From an uncultured bacterium (GTDB lineage Bacteria; Bacillota; Clostridia; Lachnospirales; Lachnospiraceae), in assembly GCA_905214675.1 (NCBI GenBank), contig CAJMMS010000001.1, forward strand, positions 39,308 to 103,307: a stretch of DNA of 64,000 nucleotides. Direction: 5' to 3'. Positions 26,950 through 35,124 of this stretch are shown piece by piece. Under the pieces are notes generated by a model. That model worked only from the letters and a program-made list of their open reading frames with translations. It made no database searches and had not been told where the DNA came from. The position numbers and the translations under genes are program-made. Numbering within the stretch: the first letter of the stretch is position 1; each line of letters opens with the position of its first letter.

Positions 26950-27023
26950 AAAATATGCCACAGACGGAAAAGAAAAATAGTCAGGGGATACGTAGACACA
27001 AAAACATAGAAAGGAAGAAAAAG

Positions 27024-27200
27024 ATGCGAAATGACTGTGAAACTTGTGTAAATTATGTATATGATGAAGATTATGAGGAGTCCATCTGTACAGTGAATCT
27101 CGATGAGGATGAACTGGTGCATTTTATGGAGGACAGCCATTACTGCTGCCCGTATTACCGGCTGGATGATGAATATGCGGTTGTCCGCAAGCAGATGTGA
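27024..27200 (+). CDS. Small cysteine-rich acidic protein (DUF6472-like)
   Basis: The ATG 6-7 bp behind AAGGAAG gives 58 residues. The protein opens with CETCVNYVYDEDYEESIC and continues NLDEDELVHFM, then CCPYYRLDDEYAVVRKQ. Five cysteines arranged CxxC, C and CC suggest a metal site, perhaps zinc or Fe-S. It resembles short conserved Lachnospiraceae proteins grouped as DUF6472. Function is unknown. It lies 82 bp ahead of the Nudix gene. Confidence 0.8.
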   Translation: MRNDCETCVNYVYDEDYEESICTVNLDEDELVHFMEDSHYCCPYYRLDDEYAVVRKQM

Positions 27201-27282
27201 TATAAGGAAAATATGCAGACAGAAAACATAAGGTGATAAAAGAACATAGAAATACAGCATGAAAAGAGAGGAAAGAGCACAA

Positions 27283-27765
27283 ATGGGACTTACAACACTT
27301 TGTTATCTGGAGAAGGATGACTGCTATCTGATGCTGCACCGCGTCAAAAAAGCGGTGGATGTCAACAAAGACAAGTGGATCGGTGTCGGCGGACATTTTG
27401 AGAAGGATGAGACACCGGAAGAATGTCTGCTTCGTGAGGTAAAGGAAGAGACAGGGCTTACACTTACTTCCTGGCGTTTCCGGGGGCTGGTCACGTTTCT
27501 TTCGGATGCATGGGAGACAGAATACATGTGCCTTTATACAGCGGACGGATTTGAGGGGGAGATGATCACCTGCGACGAGGGAACGCTGGAGTGGGTAAAG
27601 AAAAGTGAACTTGAAAGCCTGAACCTCTGGGAAGGGGATAAGATCTTTTTTAGACTTTTAAGAGAAGAGCATCCGTTTTTTTCTCTGAAACTGAAATATC
27701 ATGGTGATGTGCTGACCGAGGCAGTACTGGACGGGAAAACGTTGAAAACCGAAAATCAAGGTTGA
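27283..27765 (+). CDS. Nudix hydrolase (8-oxo-dGTP diphosphatase-like)
   Basis: The chosen ATG gives MGLTTLCYLEKDDCYLMLHR, the common start of the MutT-like group, behind GAGAGGA; an ATG 24 bp upstream lacks an RBS. The full Nudix box is present, from GHFEKDET to REVKEETGL, with the catalytic REVxEE core. The 160-residue length and a C-terminal KYHGDVLTE segment match clostridial 8-oxo-dGTP diphosphatases. Substrate is inferred from the subgroup. Confidence 0.88.
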   Translation: MGLTTLCYLEKDDCYLMLHRVKKAVDVNKDKWIGVGGHFEKDETPEECLLREVKEETGLTLTSWRFRGLVTFLSDAWETEYMCLYTADGFEGEMITCDEGTLEWVKKSELESLNLWEGDKIFFRLLREEHPFFSLKLKYHGDVLTEAVLDGKTLKTENQG

Positions 27766-27790
27766 CTTTTTCCGGAGGAAATGGTAAGGT
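27762..27790 (+). promoter_or_regulatory. Promoter of the ZTP riboswitch operon
   Basis: TTGACT, 17-bp spacer, and a weak -10 TAAGGT with an upstream TG (extended -10). Predicted start near 27797, directly before the aptamer. It overlaps the end of the Nudix gene. Confidence 0.6.
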
Positions 27791-27799
27791 TTAAGTAAT

Positions 27800-27899
27800 T
27801 ATACGACTGACGGAAGTGGAATGGACCACAGGGAGTATAAGGGTAAAAGTGTCGACCGTCTGGGCAGATCTTGCTTGGAGTGTGCGGCACATTTTTTTT
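27800..27899 (+). ncRNA. ZTP (pfl) riboswitch with expression platform
   Basis: The aptamer covers about 27803-27868. P1 CGAC/GTCG, the CTGACGG strand pairing to CCGTC, hairpin GTGG/CCAC, the conserved CCACAGGGAG, and the hallmark CCGTCTGGGCA are all present. A short stem TGTGC/GCACA with eight T's follows as the likely terminator. It precedes the genes for the two last purine steps, which consume AICAR monophosphate (ZMP), the sensed ligand. ZMP or ZTP build-up should permit read-through. Confidence 0.92.
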
Positions 27900-27968
27900 G
27901 CCTTAGTCTGAATGCAGACTTTGTGCTTCAAAGCAGGTTGAGAGTGAAAAGAAAAGGAGAATGCAAAC

Positions 27969-28682
27969 ATGGAAATGTTATCGATTGAAAAAGAACTTCA
28001 GGAGAATTCTTATCCGGGAAGAGGTATCATCATCGGAAGATCCAAGGATGGTACAAAGGCAGTAACCGCTTATTTTATCATGGGAAGAAGCGAGAACAGC
28101 CGCAACCGTATCTTTGTGGAGGATGGAGAAGGCATCCGCACACAGGCATTTGATCCTTCCAAACTGGTTGACCCGAGTCTGATCATTTACGCACCGGTGC
28201 GTGTGCTTGGAAACAAGACGATCGTCACAAACGGAGATCAGACGGATACCATCTACGAAGGCATGGATCGTCAGCTTACGTTTGAACAGTCTCTTCGAAG
28301 CCGTGAATTTGAGCCGGATGCTCCGAACTATACACCGCGTATTTCCGGTATCATGCACATCGAAAACGGAAAATACAGCTATGCAATGTCTATTTTAAAG
28401 AGCAATAACGGCAATCCGGATTCCTGCAACCGTTACACATTTGCATATCAGAACTGTGTGGCAGGTGAAGGACATTTCATCCATACCTACAAATGTGACG
28501 GCAATCCGCTGCCAAGTTTTGAAGGAGAACCGAAACTGATCGCCATTCCGGATGATATGGAAGCATTTACCGAAACTCTGTGGAACAGTCTGAACGAGGA
28601 CAACAAAGTCTCCCTGTTTGTGCGTTACATCGACATCGCAACCGGAAAATATGAGACAAAGATCGTGAATAAAAACAAATAA
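27969..28682 (+). CDS. IMP cyclohydrolase (PF07826, PurO-like)
   Basis: A 237-residue stand-alone IMP cyclohydrolase. NSYPGRGIIIGRSKDGTKAVTAYFIMGRSENSRNR is the family signature, with the conserved Arg and Asn residues of PurO-like enzymes. It converts FAICAR to IMP. In most bacteria this activity is the N-terminal half of bifunctional PurH; here it is a separate, unrelated fold as in archaeal PurO. The next gene supplies the formyltransferase half, and both follow the ZTP riboswitch. The RBS is AAAGGAGA. Confidence 0.93.
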   Translation: MEMLSIEKELQENSYPGRGIIIGRSKDGTKAVTAYFIMGRSENSRNRIFVEDGEGIRTQAFDPSKLVDPSLIIYAPVRVLGNKTIVTNGDQTDTIYEGMDRQLTFEQSLRSREFEPDAPNYTPRISGIMHIENGKYSYAMSILKSNNGNPDSCNRYTFAYQNCVAGEGHFIHTYKCDGNPLPSFEGEPKLIAIPDDMEAFTETLWNSLNEDNKVSLFVRYIDIATGKYETKIVNKNK

Positions 28683-28705
28683 ACAAACGTCAGGAGGAAA
28701 TCAGA

Positions 28706-29884
28706 ATGAAAGAATTAGAACTGAAATATGGCTGTAACCCGAATCAGAAACCATCTAAGATCTACATGGCAGACGGCAGTGACCTTCCAATCAAAGTGCT
28801 GATGGGAAGACCTGGCTACATCAATTTCCTGGATGCATTTAACGGCTGGCAACTGGTAAGAGAATTAAAAGAAGCAACCGGACTTCCGGCAGCAACTTCT
28901 TTTAAACATGTTTCACCTGCAGGTGCAGCGATCGGTCTGCCGATGTCCGATGTCCTGAAAAAAATCTACTGGGTAGATGACATGGGGGATCTTTCACCGC
29001 TGGCATGTGCTTATGCAAGAGCAAGAGGTGCAGACCGTATGTCTTCTTTCGGAGATTTCATTGCACTGTCGGATGTCTGCGACAAAGATACCGCCATGCT
29101 GATCAAACGTGAAGTATCCGACGGCGTGATCGCTCCTGGTTATACCGAAGAAGCTCTGGAGATCCTGGCACAGAAGAAAAAAGGAAATTACAACGTGATC
29201 CAGATCGATGAAAATTATGTTCCGGCAAAGCTGGAGCACAAACAGGTCTTTGGTGTTATGTTTGAGCAGGGCCGTCAGGATCTGAAGATCGATGATGAAC
29301 TGCTCTCCAACATCGTGACAAAGAACAAAGATATTCCGCAGGCTGCATTAAATGACCTGAAGATTTCCCTGATCACACTGAAGTATACACAGTCCAACTC
29401 CGTATGCTATGTAAAAGACGGACAGGCGATCGGTATCGGTGCAGGACAGCAGTCCCGTGTACACTGCACACGCCTTGCCGGACAGAAGGCTGACAACTGG
29501 TGGCTGCGTCAGTGCCCGAAAGTTCTGAACCTGCCGTTCATCGAGGGTATCCGCCGTGCAGACCGTGACAATGCGATCGATGTTTATATCGGAGATGAAT
29601 ACATGGATGTGCTGGCTGACGGAGCATGGCAGAAAGTATTTACCGAGAAACCGGAAGTATTTACAAAAGAAGAAAAACGTGCATGGCTGGATCAGATGCA
29701 GGATGTAACACTTGGTTCCGATGCATTCTTCCCGTTCAGCGACAACATCGAGCGTGCACACAAGAGCGGCGTAAAATACATCGCAGAGCCGGGCGGATCA
29801 GTAAGAGATGATCTGGTGATCGAGACCTGCGATAAATATAACATGGCAATGGCGTTTACAGGAATCCGTCTGTTCCATCACTAA
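28706..29884 (+). CDS. AICAR formyltransferase (stand-alone PurH formyltransferase)
   Basis: A 392-residue AICARFT_IMPCHas-type protein without the cyclohydrolase half. The catalytic Lys-His pair is in TSFKHVSPAGAAIG; GQQSRVHCTRLAGQKA and SDAFFPFSDNIERAHKSGV are further active-site blocks. It transfers a formyl group from 10-formyl-THF to AICAR. It lies 23 bp behind IMP cyclohydrolase with AGGAGG, forming a two-gene operon under the ZTP riboswitch. The pabA-pabB-pabC operon elsewhere in the window feeds the same folate cofactor pool. Confidence 0.95.
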   Translation: MKELELKYGCNPNQKPSKIYMADGSDLPIKVLMGRPGYINFLDAFNGWQLVRELKEATGLPAATSFKHVSPAGAAIGLPMSDVLKKIYWVDDMGDLSPLACAYARARGADRMSSFGDFIALSDVCDKDTAMLIKREVSDGVIAPGYTEEALEILAQKKKGNYNVIQIDENYVPAKLEHKQVFGVMFEQGRQDLKIDDELLSNIVTKNKDIPQAALNDLKISLITLKYTQSNSVCYVKDGQAIGIGAGQQSRVHCTRLAGQKADNWWLRQCPKVLNLPFIEGIRRADRDNAIDVYIGDEYMDVLADGAWQKVFTEKPEVFTKEEKRAWLDQMQDVTLGSDAFFPFSDNIERAHKSGVKYIAEPGGSVRDDLVIETCDKYNMAMAFTGIRLFHH

Positions 29885-29897
29885 AATCGAAAAAAGC

Positions 29898-29949
29898 TTG
29901 ACGAAACCGGAGGCACGTAATAAAATAGCTGATAGAGCAGAATACGTGC
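29898..29949 (+). promoter_or_regulatory. Promoter with flanking dyad for the aminotransferase
   Basis: TTGACG, 17-bp spacer, TAAAAT (-10 at 29921). Arms GCACGTA (29913) and TACGTGC (29943) form a perfect 7-bp inverted repeat around the -10 and start site, a possible operator. Confidence 0.7.
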
Positions 29950-30001
29950 AGGGCAAACAAGTGTATTTTGCGTATGGACATGAAAGATGAGGAGGATTAC
30001 T

Positions 30002-31288
30002 ATGACACCGTACAAGGATTTGAGCAGAGAAGAATTGCTTAAGGAAAAGGAAAATCTGGAACAGCAGTTCGCAGAGGTAAAAGCCAAAGGACTGAAGCTG
30101 GATATGTCCAGAGGAAAACCTTCTACCGCACAGTTGAATCTGTCAATGGGAATGATGGACGTACTGGACAGCAAGGCAGATCTGGTATGTGAAGAAGGAA
30201 TTGACTGCAGAAACTATGGCGTACTTGATGGTATTAAAGAAGCAAAGGAACTTCTGGCAGATATGACAGAGGTATCTCCGGACAATATTATTATTTATGG
30301 AAACTCAAGTCTGAACGTTATGTACGATACGGTGGCACGTTCCATGACTCACGGTGTAATGGGCAGCACTCCATGGTGTAAACTGGACAAGGTAAAATTC
30401 CTGTGTCCGGTTCCGGGATATGACCGTCATTTCAAGATTACAGAGCACTTTGGTATCGAGATGATCAACATTCCGATGCATGAAGATGGTCCGGATATGG
30501 ATATGGTTGAAGAATACGTCAACAACGATCCGGCAGTCAAAGGTATCTGGTGTGTGCCGAAATATTCCAACCCGCAGGGTATCACCTATTCCGACGAAAC
30601 GGTACGTCGTTTTGCAAGACTGAAACCGGCAGCAGAAGATTTCCGTATTTACTGGGATAATGCATATGGTATCCATCATTTATATGATGATAAACAGGAT
30701 AATCTGGTTGAAATCCTGATGGAATGTAAAAAAGAAGGTAATCCGGATATGGTTTACAAATTCTGTTCTACATCCAAAGTAAGCTTCCCGGGTTCCGGTG
30801 TAGCTGCGATCGGTACTTCCAAAGCAAACATTGCAGACATCAAAAAGCAGATGACCATTCAGACGATCGGTCACGACAAACTGAACCAGTTGCGTCACGT
30901 AAGATTCTTCAAAGATATCCACGGCATGGTGCTGCATATGAGAAAACATGCAGACATCCTGCGTCCGAAGTTCGAGACGGTATTAAACGGACTGAAAAAC
31001 GAACTGGGCGGACTGGAGATCGGAAGCTGGCTTGAGCCACGCGGAGGATACTTCATTTCCTTCGATGCACTGCCAGGCTGTGCAAAAGCGATCGTAGCAA
31101 AAGCAAAAGAAGCAGGTGTTGTTATGACAGATGCCGGAGCAACTTTCCCATATGGCAAAGATCCGCAGGATTCCAATATCCGTATCGCACCGTCTTATCC
31201 GACACCGGAAGAACTGAAAACAGCAACGGAAGTTTTTGTGTTGAGTGTAAAACTGGTAAGTATTGATAAGATTCTGGGAAATAAATAA
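30002..31288 (+). CDS. PLP aminotransferase, class Ic aspartate-aminotransferase-like (PF12897)
   Basis: The ATG 7 bp behind GAGGAGG gives 428 residues. The opening KDLSREELLKEKENLEQQF and LDMSRGKPS define the Aminotran_MocR/PF12897 branch. The PLP lysine lies in FCSTSKVSFPGSG; PKYSNPQG is the substrate-binding Asn block. Characterised members are subgroup Ic aspartate aminotransferases. It is monocistronic behind its own promoter. Substrate preference is inferred from the subgroup. Confidence 0.9.
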   Translation: MTPYKDLSREELLKEKENLEQQFAEVKAKGLKLDMSRGKPSTAQLNLSMGMMDVLDSKADLVCEEGIDCRNYGVLDGIKEAKELLADMTEVSPDNIIIYGNSSLNVMYDTVARSMTHGVMGSTPWCKLDKVKFLCPVPGYDRHFKITEHFGIEMINIPMHEDGPDMDMVEEYVNNDPAVKGIWCVPKYSNPQGITYSDETVRRFARLKPAAEDFRIYWDNAYGIHHLYDDKQDNLVEILMECKKEGNPDMVYKFCSTSKVSFPGSGVAAIGTSKANIADIKKQMTIQTIGHDKLNQLRHVRFFKDIHGMVLHMRKHADILRPKFETVLNGLKNELGGLEIGSWLEPRGGYFISFDALPGCAKAIVAKAKEAGVVMTDAGATFPYGKDPQDSNIRIAPSYPTPEELKTATEVFVLSVKLVSIDKILGNK

Positions 31289-31306
31289 GAAAATTTAAGA
31301 GATAAC

Positions 31307-31352
31307 AGAGCCATGACTGACGTAACATTGAATTAGTTGTGGCTCTTTTTTA
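31307..31352 (+). terminator. Terminator after the aminotransferase
   Basis: Stem AGAGCCA / TGGCTCT with a 26-nt loop that can pair internally (AAC/GTT), followed by six T's. Confidence 0.75.
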
Positions 31353-31420
31353 TACTTGTCGTGTGGCTGGACTGCCCTTTTAAAAGCCCGCAGGAAGCGA
31401 AAGAAGCGTTTCCTTGGGTA

Positions 31421-31450
31421 TTGATTTTTGTGGAAAAGATGTTTTATAAT
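31421..31450 (+). promoter_or_regulatory. Promoter of the TSUP gene
   Basis: TTGATT, 18-bp spacer, TATAAT. A hairpin AGGAAGCG / CGTTTCCT (31391-31413) lies just upstream. Confidence 0.75.
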
Positions 31451-31485
31451 GGGTTTTAACACAAAAAGAGAAAAGAGGGCAAAAC

Positions 31486-32253
31486 ATGATATTAACGATT
31501 CTTGTCTGTTTCTTTGCCGGTATGGGGGCCGGTATCGGAACAGGATTTGCCGGCATGAGTGCGGCAGCGGTGATCAGTCCGATGCTGATCACGTTTCTTG
31601 GCATGGACCCGTATCAGGCAGTCGGCATCGCACTTGCCAGTGATGTGCTTGCCAGTGCGGTTTCAGCTTATACTTACGGCAAAAACAAAAACCTGGATGT
31701 GGCAAACGGGATCGTGATGATGGTCACGGTACTTTTGTTTACGCTGGTGGGCAGTTATATTGCAAGTCTGCTGCCGAGCACGACCATGGGCGGATTTTCG
31801 ATGGTCATGACACTGATGCTTGGTATTAAATTTATCGTAAAACCGGTTATGACGACAAAAGAAGCCATGCATGCAGTTTCGAAAAAGAAACGGTTTATCC
31901 AGTCTGTGATCTGCGGCAGCATGATCGGATTTATCTGCGGATTTGTCGGAGCGGGCGGCGGCCTGATGATGCTTCTGATCCTGACAAGTGTGCTTGGCTA
32001 TGAATTAAAGACCGCAGTCGGAACGAGTGTGTTTATTATGGCATTTACGGCATTTACCGGTGCGGCTTCCCATTTTGCGATCGGCGGCATGCCGGATGTC
32101 ACCTGTCTGGTGCTGTGCGTACTGTTTACGTTCCTGTGGGCAAGGATCGCGGCACGTTTTGCAAACAGGGCAAAACCGGAAACGTTAAATCGGGCAACCG
32201 GAATCGTGCTTGTGATCCTCGGGATCGTATTGATCGCTTTTAAAGTATTATAA
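31486..32253 (+). CDS. TSUP (TauE/SafE) family transporter
   Basis: A 255-residue membrane protein with about eight helices in two inverted halves. AGMGAGIGTGFAGMSAAAVISPML and GFVGAGGGLMMLLILTSVLGYELKTAVGTS are the paired TSUP signatures. Family members export sulfite, sulfoacetate or related organic sulfonates, or transport other organic anions. It stands alone, so the substrate cannot be assigned. Confidence 0.9.
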   Translation: MILTILVCFFAGMGAGIGTGFAGMSAAAVISPMLITFLGMDPYQAVGIALASDVLASAVSAYTYGKNKNLDVANGIVMMVTVLLFTLVGSYIASLLPSTTMGGFSMVMTLMLGIKFIVKPVMTTKEAMHAVSKKKRFIQSVICGSMIGFICGFVGAGGGLMMLLILTSVLGYELKTAVGTSVFIMAFTAFTGAASHFAIGGMPDVTCLVLCVLFTFLWARIAARFANRAKPETLNRATGIVLVILGIVLIAFKVL

Positions 32254-32260
32254 AAAAGAA

Positions 32261-32299
32261 AAACGATGTCTGCAGATTTTTTAGTCGCAGGCATCGTTT
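32261..32299 (+). terminator. Probable terminator after the TSUP gene
   Basis: Stem AAACGATGTCTGC / GCAGGCATCGTTT (one G-U pair) with a T-rich loop. The T-run after it is interrupted (TTTGCATTTTG). Confidence 0.65.
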
Positions 32300-32331
32300 G
32301 CATTTTGTTTACATTCTGGACTCTGGAAAGT

Positions 32332-32360
32332 GTTTACTTTTTTGGGATACGTGCTAAAAT
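32332..32360 (+). promoter_or_regulatory. Promoter of the L,D-transpeptidase operon
   Basis: GTTTAC, about 17-bp spacer, and extended -10 TGCTAAAAT. The leader to the gene is about 100 nt without a clear structure. Confidence 0.65.
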
Positions 32361-32464
32361 AGAGGGTGTGTTTCCAAAGATATACGGAACACGGGGGATG
32401 ATAAGATTAAGAGTAACTGTGAAGATATGGAACAGTTAACGTTTAAGAGGCAAAGGAAGAACAT

Positions 32465-34015
32465 ATGAAGGAAATTACATTGAAAGACAGACCAAGAAAA
32501 AAGAAACCAAAGATTGCATTTTTAGTGATCAGTATTGTGATTCTGCTGATGATCACCATTTATCTGGGAGTTGGTGTCTATTATATCGACCGTTTCTTTC
32601 CGGGAACGACGGTAAATGGCATTGATGTATCAGGAAAAACGGTGAAGCAGGCGGAGAATCTGGTTGCCAATCAGGTACAGGATTATACACTGAAGATTGC
32701 AGAACGCGACGGAAAAAGTGAACAGATCGACGGTGCAGATATTCAGTTTGAGTATGTATCGGATGGTGCAGCACAGGAACTGAAATATACACAGAATTCT
32801 TTTCTGTGGGTAAAGGCAGTGTTTCACCCACAGGATTACACGATGAAAACACCGACTACATATAATAAAGCAAAGCTCAAAGAAGTGATGGAGAGTCTGG
32901 AAGCATTTGATGAGGAAAAGGTCACAGAGCCGAAAGATGCTTATATTGATGAGACAGACAATGGATTTGAGATTGTTAAGGAAGTAGAAGGAAACAAACT
33001 GGATGCAGATAAGGTTTATGAATTGCTTTGCAATGCTGTGGCAGGTGGAGAGACGGAAGTTGATCTGGAGCAGTCCGGCTGTTATCTTACACCAAAGAAA
33101 ACCAGTGACAATAAAAAGCTGAAAAAGAAGCTGGCAGCACTTCAGAAATACTGGGATCTGACGATTACGTATGATATTGCCGATGCAAAAGAAGTGCTGG
33201 ATTATCAGACGTTTAAAGACTGGATGACGGTTGCGTCAAATGGAGAAGTTTCTTTTGACTGGAATCATATTGCAGACTGGATCGCACAGCTTGCAGACAA
33301 ATATGATACTTTTGGAAACAACCAGACGTTCCATACAACGCTTGGTGAAACAGTAACGGTAAAAAGTGAGACATATGGCTGGAAACTGGATGAAGAGACG
33401 GAAGCAGCATGGCTGGATGAGGCTCTGAAAGAAGGAAATTCGCAGACCAGAGATCCACAGTGGCTTGAAAGTGCTTTTGCCAGAGGCGAAGAAAATGATA
33501 TCGGTGATACTTACGTGGAGATTGATATCACGAACCAGCATATGTGGTTCTACAAAGATGGAGAACTTCTGGTAGATACACCGGTTGTTACCGGAGATGC
33601 GACCAAGGACGGTTACGAGACACCGGTTGGTCTGTATTGCCTGTATGATAAGGAGGCAAAAGCGATTCTGCGAGGCGCCGATAACCTGACAGGAAAGAAC
33701 TATAATACGCCAGTGGATTACTGGATGCCGTTCAACGGCGGTGTTGGTATCCACGATGCAAAATGGCGACCGACTTTTGGCGGTACGCTTTATCAGGGCA
33801 ATGGTTCCCATGGCTGTGTCAACACACCGTGGGATCAGGCAGGAAAGATCTTTGATAATATTGAAATCGGTACGCCGGTTGTTGTCTATAAGGCAACCAT
33901 CAACAAAGGTGAGGGAGCAGTAGCGATTTCTCAGCCGGCGGAGACCAGGGTGATCAATGAAAAGGGTGAAGAAGTTACAGAGTCTGAGTCGGACACAGCC
34001 AAAGAAAGCGAATGA
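32465..34015 (+). CDS. L,D-transpeptidase with YkuD and VanW-type PG-binding domains
   Basis: A 516-residue type II membrane protein: basic N-terminus, one helix (about 16-42), two PG_binding_4-like domains (about 50-330), and a C-terminal YkuD domain (about 355-480). The catalytic motif IHDAKW followed by NGSHGCVN holds the nucleophile Cys451. It makes 3-3 cross-links or attaches proteins to peptidoglycan outside the cell. It precedes ddl and murF by short gaps, forming a peptidoglycan precursor and cross-linking cluster. An acidic tail follows the catalytic domain. Confidence 0.93.
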   Translation: MKEITLKDRPRKKKPKIAFLVISIVILLMITIYLGVGVYYIDRFFPGTTVNGIDVSGKTVKQAENLVANQVQDYTLKIAERDGKSEQIDGADIQFEYVSDGAAQELKYTQNSFLWVKAVFHPQDYTMKTPTTYNKAKLKEVMESLEAFDEEKVTEPKDAYIDETDNGFEIVKEVEGNKLDADKVYELLCNAVAGGETEVDLEQSGCYLTPKKTSDNKKLKKKLAALQKYWDLTITYDIADAKEVLDYQTFKDWMTVASNGEVSFDWNHIADWIAQLADKYDTFGNNQTFHTTLGETVTVKSETYGWKLDEETEAAWLDEALKEGNSQTRDPQWLESAFARGEENDIGDTYVEIDITNQHMWFYKDGELLVDTPVVTGDATKDGYETPVGLYCLYDKEAKAILRGADNLTGKNYNTPVDYWMPFNGGVGIHDAKWRPTFGGTLYQGNGSHGCVNTPWDQAGKIFDNIEIGTPVVVYKATINKGEGAVAISQPAETRVINEKGEEVTESESDTAKESE

Positions 34016-34067
34016 TCCGACACAGAAAGCATAGAAGCTGCAGGCATGCGGCAAGAGGAGGAAAATT

Positions 34068-35090
34068 ATGAAGATTGTTGTATTAGCAGGTGGCATCAGT
34101 ACAGAAAGGGAGATTTCCATTGTATCTGGTACACAGGTATGCAAGGCACTTAGAAGCAGAGGACATCAGGCGATTCTTCTGGATGTTTATTTCGGAAATG
34201 AAGAAGTGGATCTGCATCAGGCATTTCCGGAGGAATATGATGTGGATGCAGCAGCAGCTTATGCAAGAAGCTTTGATGAAAGCGTGGAAAAGAGTATTCA
34301 GGAAGGAAAAGCTTTCTTTGGAAAAAATGTTATTGAGCTTTGCCAGGAAGCTGATGTGGTATTTCTGGCACTGCATGGAGAAAACGGCGAGAATGGAAAA
34401 GTTCAGGCAGCCTTTGATCTGCTGGGCATCCGTTATACCGGAAGTGGCTATCTGGGAAGTGCGATCGCTATGGACAAAGGACTTTCCAAGCAGCTTTTCT
34501 GGCAGAATGAGGTTCCGACACCGAATGGATTTATTTTAAGAAAAGGGGAAGATGCAGCTCTGGAAGCACACGGCATGGCACTTCCATGCGTGGTAAAACC
34601 ATGTTGCGGAGGCTCCAGCGTTGGTGTTACGATCCCACAGACGCAGGAAGAATATGAAGCAGCATTAGCCGATGCGTTTTCTTATGAAGATGTGATCGTA
34701 GTGGAAGAGTATATCAGAGGAAGAGAATTTTCCGTTGGTGTGGTAGATGGTACGGCTTATCCGATCATTGAGATCGCACCGATCGAGGGATTCTATGACT
34801 ATACCAACAAATACAAAGCGGGCAGCACGATTGAGACCTGTCCGGCAGCACTGACAGAAGATGAGACAACGCAGATGCAGGCATACGCAGTGAAAGGTTT
34901 CAAAGCACTGCAGCTCAGTAATTATGCAAGATTGGATTTCATGATGGCAGAAGATGGAAAGATGTATTGTCTGGAAGCGAATACACTGCCTGGTATGACA
35001 CCGACCAGCCTTCTGCCGCAGGAAGCGCAGGCACTTGGCATGGATTTTGCAGACCTCTGCGAAAAGCTGATCGCAGTATCTGCCAGATAA
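34068..35090 (+). CDS. ddl: D-alanine--D-alanine ligase
   Basis: A 340-residue ATP-grasp enzyme. VVLAGGISTEREISIVSG is the Ddl N-terminal signature; FLALHGENGENGKVQAAFDLLG, CVVKPCCGGSSVGV and the late CLEANTLPGMTPTSL are the substrate, ATP-binding and metal-ligand blocks. It makes the D-Ala-D-Ala dipeptide in the cytoplasm for MurF, encoded 34 bp downstream. The RBS is GAGGAGG. Confidence 0.96.
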   Translation: MKIVVLAGGISTEREISIVSGTQVCKALRSRGHQAILLDVYFGNEEVDLHQAFPEEYDVDAAAAYARSFDESVEKSIQEGKAFFGKNVIELCQEADVVFLALHGENGENGKVQAAFDLLGIRYTGSGYLGSAIAMDKGLSKQLFWQNEVPTPNGFILRKGEDAALEAHGMALPCVVKPCCGGSSVGVTIPQTQEEYEAALADAFSYEDVIVVEEYIRGREFSVGVVDGTAYPIIEIAPIEGFYDYTNKYKAGSTIETCPAALTEDETTQMQAYAVKGFKALQLSNYARLDFMMAEDGKMYCLEANTLPGMTPTSLLPQEAQALGMDFADLCEKLIAVSAR

Positions 35091-35124
35091 CACGTAAGAG
35101 ACAGAGAAAAGAAGAGGTATCTTT

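Noticed and set aside
33236..34144. 302-codon minus-strand reading frame opposite the L,D-transpeptidase
   Set aside because: The plus strand holds the catalytic YkuD domain; the reverse frame has no recognisable domain.
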